From positions 9,054,233-9,118,232 of the forward strand of contig CP036432.1 in NCBI GenBank assembly GCA_007753675.1: DNA of 64,000 nucleotides, read 5' to 3'. Below the pieces are notes generated by a model. It worked only from the letters and a program-made list of their open reading frames with translations, was not told where the DNA came from and made no database searches. The stretch is from Stieleria magnilauensis. Lineage in GTDB: Bacteria; Planctomycetota; Planctomycetia; Pirellulales; Pirellulaceae. The position numbers and the translations under genes were made by a program. This document shows, piece after piece, positions 9,056 to 19,255 of the stretch (the stretch's first letter is position 1; the number at the start of each line of letters is the position of its first letter).

Positions 9056-10216
9056 CTAGAACAGCACACATATCGAACTGGGGACATAGACCGCATCCCG
9101 GGTGAACTGCAACTCACCGGTGTCTTGGTTGATCTTGAAAATCGCGACCGTGTTGGAAGCTTGGCCGGCCGCCAGCAACCACTTGCCCGTCGGATCCAAG
9201 TTGAAATTCCGTGGCCACGCGCCGCGGATCGGTTCGACTTCGACCAGGCTCAGTTTGCCCGTCGATGAATCAACGGCATAAACCGTGATCGTGTCATTGC
9301 CGCGATTGGCCGCGTAGACAAACTTGCCATTGGGGTGAACGCGAATTTCAGAGGAACTGTTAAAGACCTCCTTCGCCTTGACTGCTTCGGGCAGCGTTTC
9401 AATCGTTTGGATGGGCGTCATCGTGCCGGCCTGGGCGTCGTAATCGAACACCGTGACCGAGAGCGCCAACTCGTTGAGCACATAGATCGTCTTTTCATTC
9501 GGATGGAACTTCATGTGCCGCGGTCCGCTGCCGGGAGGACAGATACCGTAACCGTGCGGCTGCAAGCTGGCGTTGTTCGTCTCCAGCTTGTAGATGACGA
9601 CCTTGTCCAACCCCAGATCGGGAACAAAGGCGAAGCGATCGTCCGGAGAGGTTCCCGTCCAGTGGGCGTGCGCGGTGTCTTGACGGTTCGGGATCACGCC
9701 GGAGCCGACCGGGTGTTTTTGCAGATCGGTTCGTTTGACCAGGCTGCCCGAATCGTCCAGCGAAAAGCAAGCGGTCGAGCCCGCCCCGTACTGTGCCGAC
9801 AAGACGACTTTGCCGTCCCGGCTGACCGATACATGGGCCGCGCCGCCGTCTCCGATCGGCACACTGCTGTCCTTGACCAGCGTGGCCTCACCGCCACCGC
9901 CTTCAATTCGATAGGCGACGATCGATGGCGTCCCGCCATCGCTGGCGGCGGCGTAAAGCATCTTGCCGCTGGGGTGTTTCACCAAGAATCCCGGGCTGCC
10001 GATTTCAGCCGCCAGTTCTACGTCGGTCAGCTTACCGCTGTCGGTATCGAATCGCCCATGATAAATCCCCTTGCTGAGTCCCTGTCGCGACGTCGAGGTC
10101 CCGAACCAAACATCGATGGTCTCGGCGACGGCTGGGCCAGAGAGAACGGTCGTCATGAGGAAACCTGTACAGAGCGTGAGCGATCGAATCGAGAGAGACC
10201 GAGGGCGAAGTTTCAT
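9056..10216 (-). CDS. Exported lactonase-family seven-bladed beta-propeller protein (Pgl-like)
   Basis: About 386 residues from the preferred start MKLRPRSL; eight further codons upstream are possible. A signal peptide ends near ...GPAVAETID. The rest is a repeating propeller: blades marked by HPSGKMLYAAA, HVSVSRDGKVVL, DDRFAFVPDLGLDKVVIY, FHPNEKTIYVLNE, HPNGKFVYAANRGNDTI and DPTGKWLLAAG, typical of the lactonase (6-phosphogluconolactonase, PF10282) family. Family knowledge: the E. coli Pgl member hydrolyses 6-phosphogluconolactone in the cytoplasm. Because this copy appears exported, its substrate is probably another lactone. It stands alone between convergent and divergent neighbours. Confidence 0.85.
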   Translation of the reverse strand: MKLRPRSLSIRSLTLCTGFLMTTVLSGPAVAETIDVWFGTSTSRQGLSKGIYHGRFDTDSGKLTDVELAAEIGSPGFLVKHPSGKMLYAAASDGGTPSIVAYRIEGGGGEATLVKDSSVPIGDGGAAHVSVSRDGKVVLSAQYGAGSTACFSLDDSGSLVKRTDLQKHPVGSGVIPNRQDTAHAHWTGTSPDDRFAFVPDLGLDKVVIYKLETNNASLQPHGYGICPPGSGPRHMKFHPNEKTIYVLNELALSVTVFDYDAQAGTMTPIQTIETLPEAVKAKEVFNSSSEIRVHPNGKFVYAANRGNDTITVYAVDSSTGKLSLVEVEPIRGAWPRNFNLDPTGKWLLAAGQASNTVAIFKINQDTGELQFTRDAVYVPSSICVLF

Positions 10217-10425
10217 GGGAGTGTGTTTGACGTGGGACAACGGGCAGGGGAAGACGCGAAGTGCGGTCGCGGTGTGAAACAGCAGCGGCGTGAAACCGCA
10301 GCGGCGTGAAACCGCAGCGGCCGCCAGACATTCCGCACAACCGTCAAATTCTACTCAATTGTTTCAGCGGCGATTCCGATACCGTGAATGACAAGCTCTC
10401 TTTACGCACTTCACGAGATGGACGC

Positions 10426-13400
10426 ATGCTGCGCGGACACATCAAATCATTCGCTCTCTACTCGCTCGCCACGCTACTGGTTGCCAGTCCCGTCATGGCG
10501 GCGACTCCCGGTGACGCGTCCCGTCGAGCGGCCGCGCGAGCCACTTCCGCGCGGGAGTCGGCTCCGGAAACCACGTCGCCAAACGCGAACTCGCCGATTC
10601 GAAACGCGCTGGGTCTGCGTCCCATCGGCCAACAAGAACCGATCCGGCAAGTCGTCGGCAAGCAGCCGACGGCTCCGAAAGTCGACCCGAATCGCGGCCT
10701 GTCGCTGATTCCCAGCCTGTTCGGCGTCAACCAACGAACCGCCGCGAACAATACGAGCACTCAAGCGCGGCCTGCCCCCCGAACCTCGAATCATCAAGCG
10801 GTTCAGTCCAAGGGCATCCTGAGCGACATCTTTGGTACACGCCCCGGCGGCACCGACAACGCAGCGCGTCCGGTCGAAACTTCAGCCCCGACGGTCGATT
10901 GGCAAGGCATTCCCTACCATCAAGCGCGATCGAAATCGCCGGCCAAAGGCCCGACGCCGATTCGCGATCCGCGCCCGAATGAAACGCGATTCGGCGGCCC
11001 ATCGAAACTGTCGACGCGTCCCTCGACGCCTTCACCGACCAATGCCACTCCGCGGATCAGCCCGGCGATTCCTCAGCCCCCGGCGTTGGCAGCTGCCCCG
11101 ACAAGCCGTCGAACAGCTCCAGCCCAGACCGCATCCAGCCGAGTCCAACGCGACGACAACGCCGCGCTGTCGATCCTTTCGAGCAGCCGACGGTCCGGTC
11201 GCCGTGACGTGCCGACCCTCGATGCCTCCGAAATCGCCGCAGCCCAAAAAACGAGCGCTGCAAACAAGACCTTGGTGCCGAAAGTGGCCAAACGTGACGT
11301 CCCAACAGAGACCACGCCCAAACCCCAACCCAAACTGCAACCTGCAACGACGAAGCCCGCGCTGGCCAAGACCGAAACCAAACCGGTCACGCCGGCACCG
11401 GCGCCCGTCGAGCCCACGCGTCAGCCCATCGCGCCCCAAAAGACTCCGGCTGCCGACGTCGCGTTGAATCCGCAGCCCAAATCGCAACCGGCGCTCCAGC
11501 CAGCACCGCAGCCGACGCCCATTGCGACATTGCCTGAAGCGACATTGCCTGCATCCGCCAAGACCGAAACTGGCACGGGCATCACCCCCGCCGCACCGTC
11601 ACAAGACAACGAGGCGAGGATCGCCGCGGCCCCGCAGCAATCTGCTCCCAAAACGGCGCCGACCGCCCCGGCGGAAGTCGCTGCCCCGGCGGATGTCGCT
11701 GCCGCAACGCAGCCCGAGCCCAGCGTTCCCACCCCATTTGCCGACGCGCCGATGCCGACGCAGCCCACACCGGTTGACATCGCGTCCACCCCGGCAACCG
11801 AAGCCGCCCCAGCGCTGACCGCGCCGGCTGCCAAACCCACAGCTGCCAAACCCGAGACGTCGACGTTGACGACGCCGGACCGGCCGACACCAGCGGCGGA
11901 ACTGGCGGTGACGCCCCAACCACAGCCTGTGCCACTGTCGCCGACCCAATCGGCGCCGACCCAACCAGCAACGCCGCAACCGGCCGCGCCAACCCTGCCG
12001 GTTCCCGCCGCACCCCAGTTCGGGCCGACGGGATCCGTTGCCGGACATCGCATCGGGCCACCGGCCTCGTCGTTCCGCCCCCGTCCCCAACCGCAACCCC
12101 ACGCGGCCTTGAACCCGGCACACCTGCCGTTCGGCCCCGCGGCCGCCCCGATCGGCTCGGGCGTGACCGCCAATGCCCAGACTGCAGCCGCACCGACGAC
12201 GATCCCAACCGCACCGACGACGATCCCGACCGCGCCGATGACGGTTCAGCCGTATGCCCCGACGCAACCGATCTCACAAAACCCTTATATCTACGGGCAC
12301 TATCCCTACCCGACGCCTCCGCAGCAGAACACTGCACCTTATGGCACGGCACAGCATAACGCGGCACCGCACGGCACAGCACAGCGTAGCGCTGCACCGA
12401 TTGCCGCCCCGCAGCCCACCCCTGTCCCGCAGCGCACCGCGGTACCGCAGCTCGCGCAGCAACCGGCCATCTCCGTCGGGCCCGATCGGCACGACGCCCC
12501 AACGTTCGCACCGTCACAGACTCGTCCCGGCGGCAGCCACCTGGGCGCTCCCATGGCATCCATGCCTGCACCGTACGCCAAACCTGTCGCGGCACCGCCG
12601 CAGCCCGCGCCGCAGCAATCTGCGCCGCAGCAGCCCGCTCCGCCGGCCGCATCGGCCGTGGCGACCGATCAACCATTCCAAGCCCCGACGCAGCCCCGAC
12701 CGACCGCCAGCGATGCCGCAGCGAACCAGCTTCTCGCCGGACAAACCGCTGTCGCCTCGGAACTGCCGGGACTGCGCGTGGTCACCCACGGCCCGTCCAG
12801 CGTGATCATCCGGCAAACGCATGAGTTTGAAATTCGTGTGGAGAACCGCGGTTCGATCGACGCCGAAGGATTGATGATCCGCGCCGTCGTCCCCGATTGG
12901 GCCGACATCAAGGGTCAAAGCACGACCCGCGGCGACATCGACAGCCAAGGCCTGGAAGCGGGCGACCGCTTGGTCTGGACCCTCGACACGCTGCCCGCCG
13001 GCAAGACCGAAAAACTGTTCCTGCGACTGCAAGCCCGGCAAAGCGGCACCCATCGATTGGATGTCGACTGGACCCTGACGCCCCAGTCCAGCGTCGCAAA
13101 AGTCCACGTCCGCGAGCCACTGCTGGACCTGTTGATCGAAGGCCCCGAGGAAGTTGTCTACGGCGAATCGCAAACCTACAAGGTCCGCGTACTCAACCCC
13201 GGCGACGGCCTGGCGCCCAACGTAGTGTTTACCTTGTCGCCCAATTCATCGACGCCACAAACACAGCGAATCGGTGACATCCCCAGCGGCAAAGAGGCCC
13301 AGTTCGAAGTCGAACTGACGGCCCAAGACCTCGGCGACTTGAAAATTCACGGCCTCGCTGCCGGAGACCTGGGACTGAAGGCACAAGCCGAAAAGACCAT

Positions 13401-14148
13401 TCAGGTGTCGGCCGCCGAACTGGAAGCCGTCCTGGCCGGCCCCGAAGCGAAGTACCAAAACACCGAAGCGATCTACCACCTGCAGATCAGCAACAAGGGC
13501 AAGGCGACGTGCAAGAACGTCACCGCCAGTCTGGGGCTGCCGCCGGGAATCCACTATCAAGGCGGAATCGACGTCGCGCGAAAACAGGGCACCAAGCTGA
13601 CCTGGGAAATCGACTCGCTGCCGCCGGGCGCGTCACGTGATTACGAATTCTCCTGCACGATGGTTTCGCCCGGAAAACAGACCTTCGATTTCACCGCCAA
13701 CGGAAGCGCCGCAGGCAAAACGGCCGTCGCCCTGGACACCCAAGTCGAATCGATCGCCGACCTGGTGATGACCCTGCAAGACCCCGCCGCTCCGGCACCG
13801 GTCGGTTCAGAAGTCGTCTACGAAATCGTGATCAAAAATCGCGGCAGCCGCCAAGCCAACGGTGTCCGTGCGATCGCACAGTTCAGCAACGGCATCGAAC
13901 CGCGTCGCATCGAAGGCCACTCGGGGCAAGTCCTGACCGGCCAAGTGCTGCTGGACCCGATCGAAACGATCCGCCCCGGCGAAGAGATTCGCATCCGTGT
14001 GATTGCCGAAGCCGAAAGCGAAGGACACCACCGTTTCCGAACCGAAATCCGCTCGGGCGAAACCGTCCTGGTGGCCGAGGAAGCGACGCAGTTCCTGAGC
14101 AAACGCGGCGAACGCGTCAGCCGACGAAGCTCCAGCAGCAGCCGCTAA
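10426..14148 (+). CDS. Large exported Pro/Ala-rich protein with C-terminal DUF11/CARDB-type repeats
   Basis: 1240 residues from the chosen start, MLRGHIKSFALYSL, which begins a clean signal peptide ending VMAA; longer frames from 10306 or 10384 would bury it. Residues about 30-770 are low-complexity, rich in Pro, Ala, Thr and Gln, with many PTxP and QPxP runs. From about residue 775 to the end there are four Ig-like repeats of the DUF11/CARDB kind, each with a phrase like VRVLNPGDGLAPNV, LQISNKGKATCKNV or IVIKNRGSRQANGV followed by LPPG or PGEE. This suggests a cell-surface or wall-associated protein with a flexible stalk. The tail is Ser/Arg-rich. Ligand unknown. Confidence 0.8.
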   Translation: MLRGHIKSFALYSLATLLVASPVMAATPGDASRRAAARATSARESAPETTSPNANSPIRNALGLRPIGQQEPIRQVVGKQPTAPKVDPNRGLSLIPSLFGVNQRTAANNTSTQARPAPRTSNHQAVQSKGILSDIFGTRPGGTDNAARPVETSAPTVDWQGIPYHQARSKSPAKGPTPIRDPRPNETRFGGPSKLSTRPSTPSPTNATPRISPAIPQPPALAAAPTSRRTAPAQTASSRVQRDDNAALSILSSSRRSGRRDVPTLDASEIAAAQKTSAANKTLVPKVAKRDVPTETTPKPQPKLQPATTKPALAKTETKPVTPAPAPVEPTRQPIAPQKTPAADVALNPQPKSQPALQPAPQPTPIATLPEATLPASAKTETGTGITPAAPSQDNEARIAAAPQQSAPKTAPTAPAEVAAPADVAAATQPEPSVPTPFADAPMPTQPTPVDIASTPATEAAPALTAPAAKPTAAKPETSTLTTPDRPTPAAELAVTPQPQPVPLSPTQSAPTQPATPQPAAPTLPVPAAPQFGPTGSVAGHRIGPPASSFRPRPQPQPHAALNPAHLPFGPAAAPIGSGVTANAQTAAAPTTIPTAPTTIPTAPMTVQPYAPTQPISQNPYIYGHYPYPTPPQQNTAPYGTAQHNAAPHGTAQRSAAPIAAPQPTPVPQRTAVPQLAQQPAISVGPDRHDAPTFAPSQTRPGGSHLGAPMASMPAPYAKPVAAPPQPAPQQSAPQQPAPPAASAVATDQPFQAPTQPRPTASDAAANQLLAGQTAVASELPGLRVVTHGPSSVIIRQTHEFEIRVENRGSIDAEGLMIRAVVPDWADIKGQSTTRGDIDSQGLEAGDRLVWTLDTLPAGKTEKLFLRLQARQSGTHRLDVDWTLTPQSSVAKVHVREPLLDLLIEGPEEVVYGESQTYKVRVLNPGDGLAPNVVFTLSPNSSTPQTQRIGDIPSGKEAQFEVELTAQDLGDLKIHGLAAGDLGLKAQAEKTIQVSAAELEAVLAGPEAKYQNTEAIYHLQISNKGKATCKNVTASLGLPPGIHYQGGIDVARKQGTKLTWEIDSLPPGASRDYEFSCTMVSPGKQTFDFTANGSAAGKTAVALDTQVESIADLVMTLQDPAAPAPVGSEVVYEIVIKNRGSRQANGVRAIAQFSNGIEPRRIEGHSGQVLTGQVLLDPIETIRPGEEIRIRVIAEAESEGHHRFRTEIRSGETVLVAEEATQFLSKRGERVSRRSSSSSR

Positions 14149-14340
14149 GAGCAGAGGTGTTAGCGGAACGACGCGAGCGGCCTGTCGAGCACAGCCCGCA
14201 CGCGTTAGCAAGGGGCGCGATCGAGCACGAGGCACCTTTTTCCAACGTCGGGCCAATTTCTCCGAAGCGATCTCCCCGGCACAGGCTCTTGCTCCCTAAC
14301 ACCCCAGCACGCCGCCTCTCAAACTTCCCCGACCTGTCGC

Positions 14341-15294
14341 ATGCGAACTCTGCTCACCATCGCCCTGGCCACTTCGCTATGCTTTGAATTTCATCAGCAT
14401 GTGGGCCATTCCGAGGACCCGATCATGGCGGAAACCTCCAATTTCAACGTGCCGCTGAAAACCACCCATTTCAGCCAAATCTGGACGGACCATTTGTGGC
14501 GTGATGGGTACCGCGTGCAACAAAACGCGCTGACGGGGCACTGGCGATTGATCGACGCCGACAACTACCGTCGTGCCTGGGGCAACAAGCAACAATGCGT
14601 CGATTCGCTCAATCAGAAATGCCCCAAGACCGCCCCGTCGACCGCTAAACACCACGTGATCCTGCTTCACGGATTGATGCGGACCTGTGGCAGCATGAAA
14701 GCGTTGGAAACACAACTCGCCGAAAACGAGCTCCCCCACACGATCCGATTCTCCTACGCCAGCACCCGCGGTTCGATCGGAGACCACGCCGCCGCACTGC
14801 GTGAATTGCTCGAAGACCTGCCCAGCGACGACACGTTCAGCTTTGTCGGTCACAGCATGGGAAACATTGTGGTGCGTCACCTGATCGGGGACCTGCAAGC
14901 CGATGGCGACCCGAATCAGATCCTGCCACGCTGCGAATCGATGGTCATGCTGGGGCCGCCCAACCAGGGCGCCATGATCGCCCAGCGACTGGCGCCGACC
15001 AAAGTGTTTGGCTGGGTAACCGGTCAAGGCGGCATGGAACTCGGAGCGAACTGGAAACAGCTGGCGCCCAAACTGGCCGTTCCGCCGTTCCCGTTTCACA
15101 TCATCGCCGGCGATGTCACCACGCCGGTGGCCAATCCGCTCGTTGATGGCGAAGGCGACTTTGTGGTCGGGATCGAAGAAGCCAAACTCGACGGCGCCAA
15201 GAGCTTCACGACCGTCCCCGTGCTGCACAGCTTCCTGATGGACAACGCCGACGTGATGGAAAAGACGATCCAACTGCTCAAGCACGAAGCCTAG
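14341..15294 (+). CDS. Exported alpha/beta-hydrolase, lipase-like
   Basis: 317 residues. The N-terminus MRTLLTIALATSLC is a short signal-like segment. The core shows HVILLHGLMRT (oxyanion loop), a nucleophile elbow GHSMGN near residue 176, and the strand MVMLGPPNQGA after it. An acidic residue in the VDGEGDFVV region and a late histidine in VLHSFLM can complete the triad. This pattern matches class-2 triacylglycerol lipase/esterase-like hydrolases. The gene ends 24 bases before a strong hairpin shared with the convergent pnp gene. Substrate not determinable. Confidence 0.82.
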   Translation: MRTLLTIALATSLCFEFHQHVGHSEDPIMAETSNFNVPLKTTHFSQIWTDHLWRDGYRVQQNALTGHWRLIDADNYRRAWGNKQQCVDSLNQKCPKTAPSTAKHHVILLHGLMRTCGSMKALETQLAENELPHTIRFSYASTRGSIGDHAAALRELLEDLPSDDTFSFVGHSMGNIVVRHLIGDLQADGDPNQILPRCESMVMLGPPNQGAMIAQRLAPTKVFGWVTGQGGMELGANWKQLAPKLAVPPFPFHIIAGDVTTPVANPLVDGEGDFVVGIEEAKLDGAKSFTTVPVLHSFLMDNADVMEKTIQLLKHEA

Positions 15295-15318
15295 TCGTCC
15301 GTCTCAGCTCAATCTTCG

Positions 15319-15388
15319 GGTAGTGGACGAGGCGACGAGTCCTCTGCAGTCGGGCTATCGGCACGGACTCGTCGCCTCGTCCACTACC
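15319..15388. terminator. 24-base perfect inverted repeat between convergent genes
   Basis: Arms of 24 bases, starting GGTAGTGGACGAGG at 15319 and ending at 15388, pair perfectly around a 22-base loop. It sits between the lipase-like gene (+) and pnp (-), fits a bidirectional terminator, and may also be a dispersed repeat. No clear T-tract follows. Confidence 0.65.
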
Positions 15389-15399
15389 GCGAACCCGAA

Positions 15400-15428
15400 A
15401 GAGCCCCGGTTGTGACAACCGAGGCTCT
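15400..15428 (-). terminator. Hairpin downstream of pnp
   Basis: AGAGCC-C-CGGTTGT and ACAACCG-A-GGCTCT pair with a single internal mismatch, 48 bases beyond the pnp stop codon. It is the likely pnp terminator or a 3'-end stabilising stem. Confidence 0.6.
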
Positions 15429-15475
15429 TGTGGCGGGTTCATTGTTTACGTGCGTCCGTGGACGCGGTGCGGGTC

Positions 15476-17749
15476 TCAGTCGCGAGGCCGACGGCTGCCG
15501 CCGCCACCACCGCTTCCGCCACGCCGGCGTCCGCTGCCGCCACGACGTCGCGGGCGATCACCGTTGTCGCCATCACCACGGTCGCCGCGGTCACGATCGC
15601 CACCGCGGTCGTCGCCTTGCTCGGCAACCATCGCGGCGATCTCGTCCTCTTCGCCCAACTCTTCGAGCGCTTGACGACGACTCAGCTTGACGCGGTCGTG
15701 TTCGTCCACATCGATGACCAAGACCTTCATCGCGTCTCCGACGCGAACCACCTTGTCGATGCTGCTGATGTAGCCGCTGCTCAACTCGCTGATGTGACAC
15801 AGTCCATCGCGTCCGGGCAGGATCTCGACGAACGCGCCAAAGTCTTTGATGCTGCTGACGATGCCGTCATAGATCTTGCCGATTTGGACCGTCGCGGTGC
15901 AGGCTTCGACCTGACGCATCGCTTCGGCGGCAGACTCTTTGTCGTTGCCGGCGACCAAAACCGTGCCGTCATCATCCACTTCGATCACGCACCCGGTCGT
16001 CTCTTGGATGCCACGAATGTTCTTACCGCCCGGACCGATCAAGGCACCGATCTTGTCCGACGCAATACGGGTACGCAACAGTCGTGGGGCCGTTGGAGCC
16101 GTTTCGCGGCGCGGACGCGGGATCGTCGTCAGCATCTTTCGCAAGATTTCGATGCGAGCTTCACGCGACTGTTTCAGTGTCGCGCGAATGATCTCTTCGC
16201 TAATCCCGGTGACCTTCAAGTCCAACTGGATCCCGGTGATGCCGTTTTGCGTGCCGGCGATCTTGAAGTCCATGTCGCCGAAGTGGTCTTCGCTGCCCAG
16301 GATGTCGGTCAGCAAGACGTACTCGTCTTCTGAATTACGCACCAGACCGACCGAGATTCCGGCGACCGGGTTGCTGATCGGGACACCCGAGGCCATCAGG
16401 GCCAAGGTGGCACCGCAAACCGACGCCATCGAGCTACTGCCGTTGGACTCGGTGATGTCACTGATCACGCGGACGGTGTAGGGGAATTCATCGGCGGCCG
16501 GAAGCACCGGCGCGACGCTGCGTTCGGCCAGGCAACCGTGCCCGATCTCACGACGGCCCGGTCCACGGATCGGTCGACATTCGCCGACAGAAAAGGAGGG
16601 GAAGTTGTAGTCGAGCATGAACTTCTTGCTGAACTCGTCGTGCAATCCGTCGACTCGCTGTTCGTCACGCGCCGTCCCCAGCGCCACCGTGATCAACGCT
16701 TGCGTTTCACCACGCTGGAACACGGCCGAGCCATGGACACGGGGCAGAACGTCGGTTTCGCAGTGGATCTGACGCAAGCTGGTGTTGTCGCGGCCGTCCG
16801 GTCGGGTTCCGGCGACAATCAGGTCACGAGCCACCTTGCCCTCCAGATCGTGCCAAACCGACTTGAATCGCTTGGTGCAAATCGCGCCTTCGGCGTTCGG
16901 ATCGGGAATCATTTCGGCCATCGCTTTGTCACGCAGTGCACTGACGGCGGCGGCGCGTTCTTGCTTGCCCGAGGTTTGCATCGCGGCTTTGAATTCGTCG
17001 TAATAACGCGACGAAATTTGGTCCATCAAGCCGTCATCTTCCGGCGGCGTGTATTCGACCTTTTGCGGGTTGACCTTCTGGTACAGCTCGTCTTGAAGAT
17101 CAATCACGTCGCGGATCGCGGCGTGGGCGAACTGAATCGCCTCCATCATTTCTTCTTCCGGCATCTCGTTGGCGAAACCTTCGATCATCGCCACCTGCTC
17201 GCGCGAGCCGCTGACGATCATGTCCAGTTCGCTTTCTTCCAGATCCGAATTGCTCGGGAAAGCGACCAGTTGTCCGTCGACCTTGCCGACGCGGACCGAA
17301 GCGATCGGCCCCAGGAAGGGCAACGGGCTGATGTGCAGCGCCGCACCGGCTCCATTCATCGCCAACACGTCGCCGTCGTTTTCCTGGTCACTGGCGACGA
17401 CAAATGCCTGGACCTGAACCTCGTCCATGAAACCTTCCGGCCACAGCGGACGAATCGGTCGGTCCATCAATCGCGAACTCAAAATCTCTTTCGTCGACGG
17501 GCGGCCTTCACGCTTCAAAAACCCGCCGGGGAATTTCCCGGCCGCCGCGAATCGTTCGCGGTAATCACACATCAAGGGGAAAAAATCGATTCCCTGTCGC
17601 GGGGTACCGCTGGCCGCAGCGACCAGAACGACGGTCTCACCGTACTGAACCAACACTGCACCGGCGGCTTGCTTCGCCAATTGACCGGTTTCGAACGACA
17701 ACACATGGCGTCCGATTTTCTTTTCGACGCGAACTTTATTCACAGTCAC
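15476..17749 (-). CDS. pnp: Polyribonucleotide nucleotidyltransferase (PNPase)
   Basis: 757 residues. Two RNase PH-like halves are visible: the first begins with MTVNKVRVEKKIG and includes PGGFLKREGRPSTKE, and the second has RPDGRDNTSLRQIHCE, GSAVFQRGETQAL and HFGDMDFKIAGT. A KH domain (SDKIGALIGPGGKNIRGIQE, near 585) and an S1 domain (GKIYDGIVSSIKDFGAFVEI, near 645) follow, then a Gly/Arg/Asp-rich tail ending in GGSRRPRD. Family knowledge: phosphorolytic 3'-5' exoribonuclease of the cytoplasmic mRNA decay machinery. It lies downstream of rpsO on the same strand, the classic bacterial order. The RG-rich tail is longer than in enterobacterial enzymes. Confidence 0.98.
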   Translation of the reverse strand: MTVNKVRVEKKIGRHVLSFETGQLAKQAAGAVLVQYGETVVLVAAASGTPRQGIDFFPLMCDYRERFAAAGKFPGGFLKREGRPSTKEILSSRLMDRPIRPLWPEGFMDEVQVQAFVVASDQENDGDVLAMNGAGAALHISPLPFLGPIASVRVGKVDGQLVAFPSNSDLEESELDMIVSGSREQVAMIEGFANEMPEEEMMEAIQFAHAAIRDVIDLQDELYQKVNPQKVEYTPPEDDGLMDQISSRYYDEFKAAMQTSGKQERAAAVSALRDKAMAEMIPDPNAEGAICTKRFKSVWHDLEGKVARDLIVAGTRPDGRDNTSLRQIHCETDVLPRVHGSAVFQRGETQALITVALGTARDEQRVDGLHDEFSKKFMLDYNFPSFSVGECRPIRGPGRREIGHGCLAERSVAPVLPAADEFPYTVRVISDITESNGSSSMASVCGATLALMASGVPISNPVAGISVGLVRNSEDEYVLLTDILGSEDHFGDMDFKIAGTQNGITGIQLDLKVTGISEEIIRATLKQSREARIEILRKMLTTIPRPRRETAPTAPRLLRTRIASDKIGALIGPGGKNIRGIQETTGCVIEVDDDGTVLVAGNDKESAAEAMRQVEACTATVQIGKIYDGIVSSIKDFGAFVEILPGRDGLCHISELSSGYISSIDKVVRVGDAMKVLVIDVDEHDRVKLSRRQALEELGEEDEIAAMVAEQGDDRGGDRDRGDRGDGDNGDRPRRRGGSGRRRGGSGGGGGSRRPRD

Positions 17750-18142
17750 TTTACTTTCCTTCCTGCAACTACAACTACAACAAAATTACTCCGGTGACCG
17801 ACCGGCCCGATTGCCCGCGGGTGCCCGAAGTCATGAACGATGATTGAACCGTTTTCGACCAACAGATCGAAATTAGAACACCCCCGATGCGAATTGACAC
17901 TCGCCGGCACGGTCCGACGCCAGCGAGCACGATCAGGCGCGATAGAGAAAAGGTCCTGTCCTGGTGGGGAATAGGTCGCAATCACCCACGACAGCGGCAA
18001 GCACAGCGCTTGCCGGAACCCGCCCGGCGATTGGCATCGAGGCCTTCCGGGCGTGAAGAAGAAAGCGAGAAATCAATCTCAGGTCGCCGCGATGGCGACT
18101 CTTGGCCGAAGCCTTCGTCACGCCAGAGCGGCCGAACCCGGG
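17750..18142 (-). other. 393-base rpsO-pnp spacer without a gene
   Basis: This gap separates rpsO from pnp. Open frames here have no recognisable content. In many bacteria the spacer holds a pnp promoter and an RNase III-cut autoregulatory stem; I could not pick out a convincing stem or promoter by eye. Confidence 0.4.
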
Positions 18143-18412
18143 CTACTTACGGATGCCCAGCTTTCCGATGATATCGAGGTACCTCTGCGGGTCTTCCCCG
18201 CGGACGTAATCAAGCAAGCGACGTCGACGGCTGACCAAACCGAGCAATCCGCGACGCGACGCGTAATCTTTGTTGTGCGTCCGCATGTGCTCGGTCAGAC
18301 CGTTGATTCGCTCGGTCAAAATCGCGATCTGAACCTCGGGAGACCCAGAATCGCCGTCATTTGCACCGTGTTCTTTGATGACTTCAGCTTTTCGCTGCTT
18401 CGAAATCGTCAT
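18143..18412 (-). CDS. rpsO: 30S ribosomal protein S15
   Basis: 89 residues, the usual S15 length. The sequence [16 protein letters not shown], followed by [17 protein letters not shown], the conserved [16 protein letters not shown] and a final [12 protein letters not shown], is diagnostic. S15 binds 16S rRNA in the central domain early in 30S assembly. It is followed on the same strand by pnp. Confidence 0.98.
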   Translation of the reverse strand: MTISKQRKAEVIKEHGANDGDSGSPEVQIAILTERINGLTEHMRTHNKDYASRRGLLGLVSRRRRLLDYVRGEDPQRYLDIIGKLGIRK

Positions 18413-18527
18413 TTCGTACTTACTTTCAAACCAATTTATTGTTTCGTGTCTGATTTACGGTCCGGTAGTTTACCGACACCGCCCAATACCGCAACGGCAA
18501 ATTTTGTGGGCATCAAGTTCAAGTTTC

Positions 18528-18573
18528 GAGTTTCAGGTTTCACAGCACACTTGAAACTTGAAACCTGAAACTC
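18528..18573 (-). terminator. 15-base perfect hairpin downstream of cysC
   Basis: GAGTTTCAGGTTTCA and its exact complement TGAAACCTGAAACTC pair around a 16-base loop, beginning 17 bases past the cysC stop. The stem is built of the same (C)TTGAAA-type unit seen repeated at 46571-46602, so it may be a dispersed repeat used as a terminator. Confidence 0.55.
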
Positions 18574-18589
18574 CCCCTTGAAATGCCCC

Positions 18590-19255
18590 CTAAAACACCC
18601 CTTTCCCGACCAACCACTCCCGCACTTGACCGGCCATCGCCTCGACACTCTCGCCTGCCCCCCCGTCCAGGCGAATCTCCGGTGACTCGGGGGATTCGTA
18701 GGGATCGCTGATTCCGGTGAAATGCTTGATCTCGCCCGCCCGAGCCTTCTTGTACAAACCTTTTGGATCCCGCGCCTCGCACACCTCCAACGGCGTGTCG
18801 ACAAACACCTCCACGAAATCACTCGCCCGCCCCGCCTGGGCGACGATCTTTCGCACCCGGTCGCGGTCTCGACGATAAGGGCTGACGAACGCCGTCAAGG
18901 TGATCAACCCCGCCGAAGCCATCAGCGCCGCCACGTTGCCGATCCGCCGGATGTTTTCCTCTCGATCCACGGCGCCAAACCCCAAACCGAACCGCTCCGC
19001 AAATTCCGCCCCATGCTCGGGCTCCAACACCGCCGGCGGCGCACACAACCCGTGACGCACGTTGTCGCCATCGAGTAACGTCGTCGCCCGTCCCTCGGAC
19101 ACCAACATCGCGTCCAACGCGTTGGCAATCGTGCTCTTGCCACACCCGCTCAGCCCCGTGAACCAAATCACACAGCCCTGCTGCCCGAGCTGACGCTCAC
19201 GCTGCTCGCGATCCACACTGTGCTGGTGCCAAACGATGTCTTTCGAAACGTCCAT
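18590..19255 (-). CDS. cysC: Adenylylsulfate (APS) kinase
   Basis: 221 residues from ATG 19255 ([14 protein letters not shown]), a start that matches CysC N-termini; the longer frame to 19417 adds 54 residues without family character. The Walker A motif GLSGCGKST is near residue 33, followed by [11 protein letters not shown], the [12 protein letters not shown] helix, [12 protein letters not shown] and [27 protein letters not shown]. It phosphorylates APS to PAPS for sulfate assimilation or sulfation. No cysN/cysD sulfate adenylyltransferase genes are next to it. Confidence 0.95.
   Translation of the reverse strand: MDVSKDIVWHQHSVDREQRERQLGQQGCVIWFTGLSGCGKSTIANALDAMLVSEGRATTLLDGDNVRHGLCAPPAVLEPEHGAEFAERFGLGFGAVDREENIRRIGNVAALMASAGLITLTAFVSPYRRDRDRVRKIVAQAGRASDFVEVFVDTPLEVCEARDPKGLYKKARAGEIKHFTGISDPYESPESPEIRLDGGAGESVEAMAGQVREWLVGKGVF

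Noticed and set aside
11421-12676. Long minus-strand frames (up to 364 codons) across the DUF11 protein
   Set aside because: They mirror the repetitive Pro/Ala-rich coding of the plus-strand gene and are Arg/Gly low complexity.
15428-16333. Long plus-strand frames across pnp
   Set aside because: They lie antisense to the clearly conserved pnp coding sequence and have no domain.
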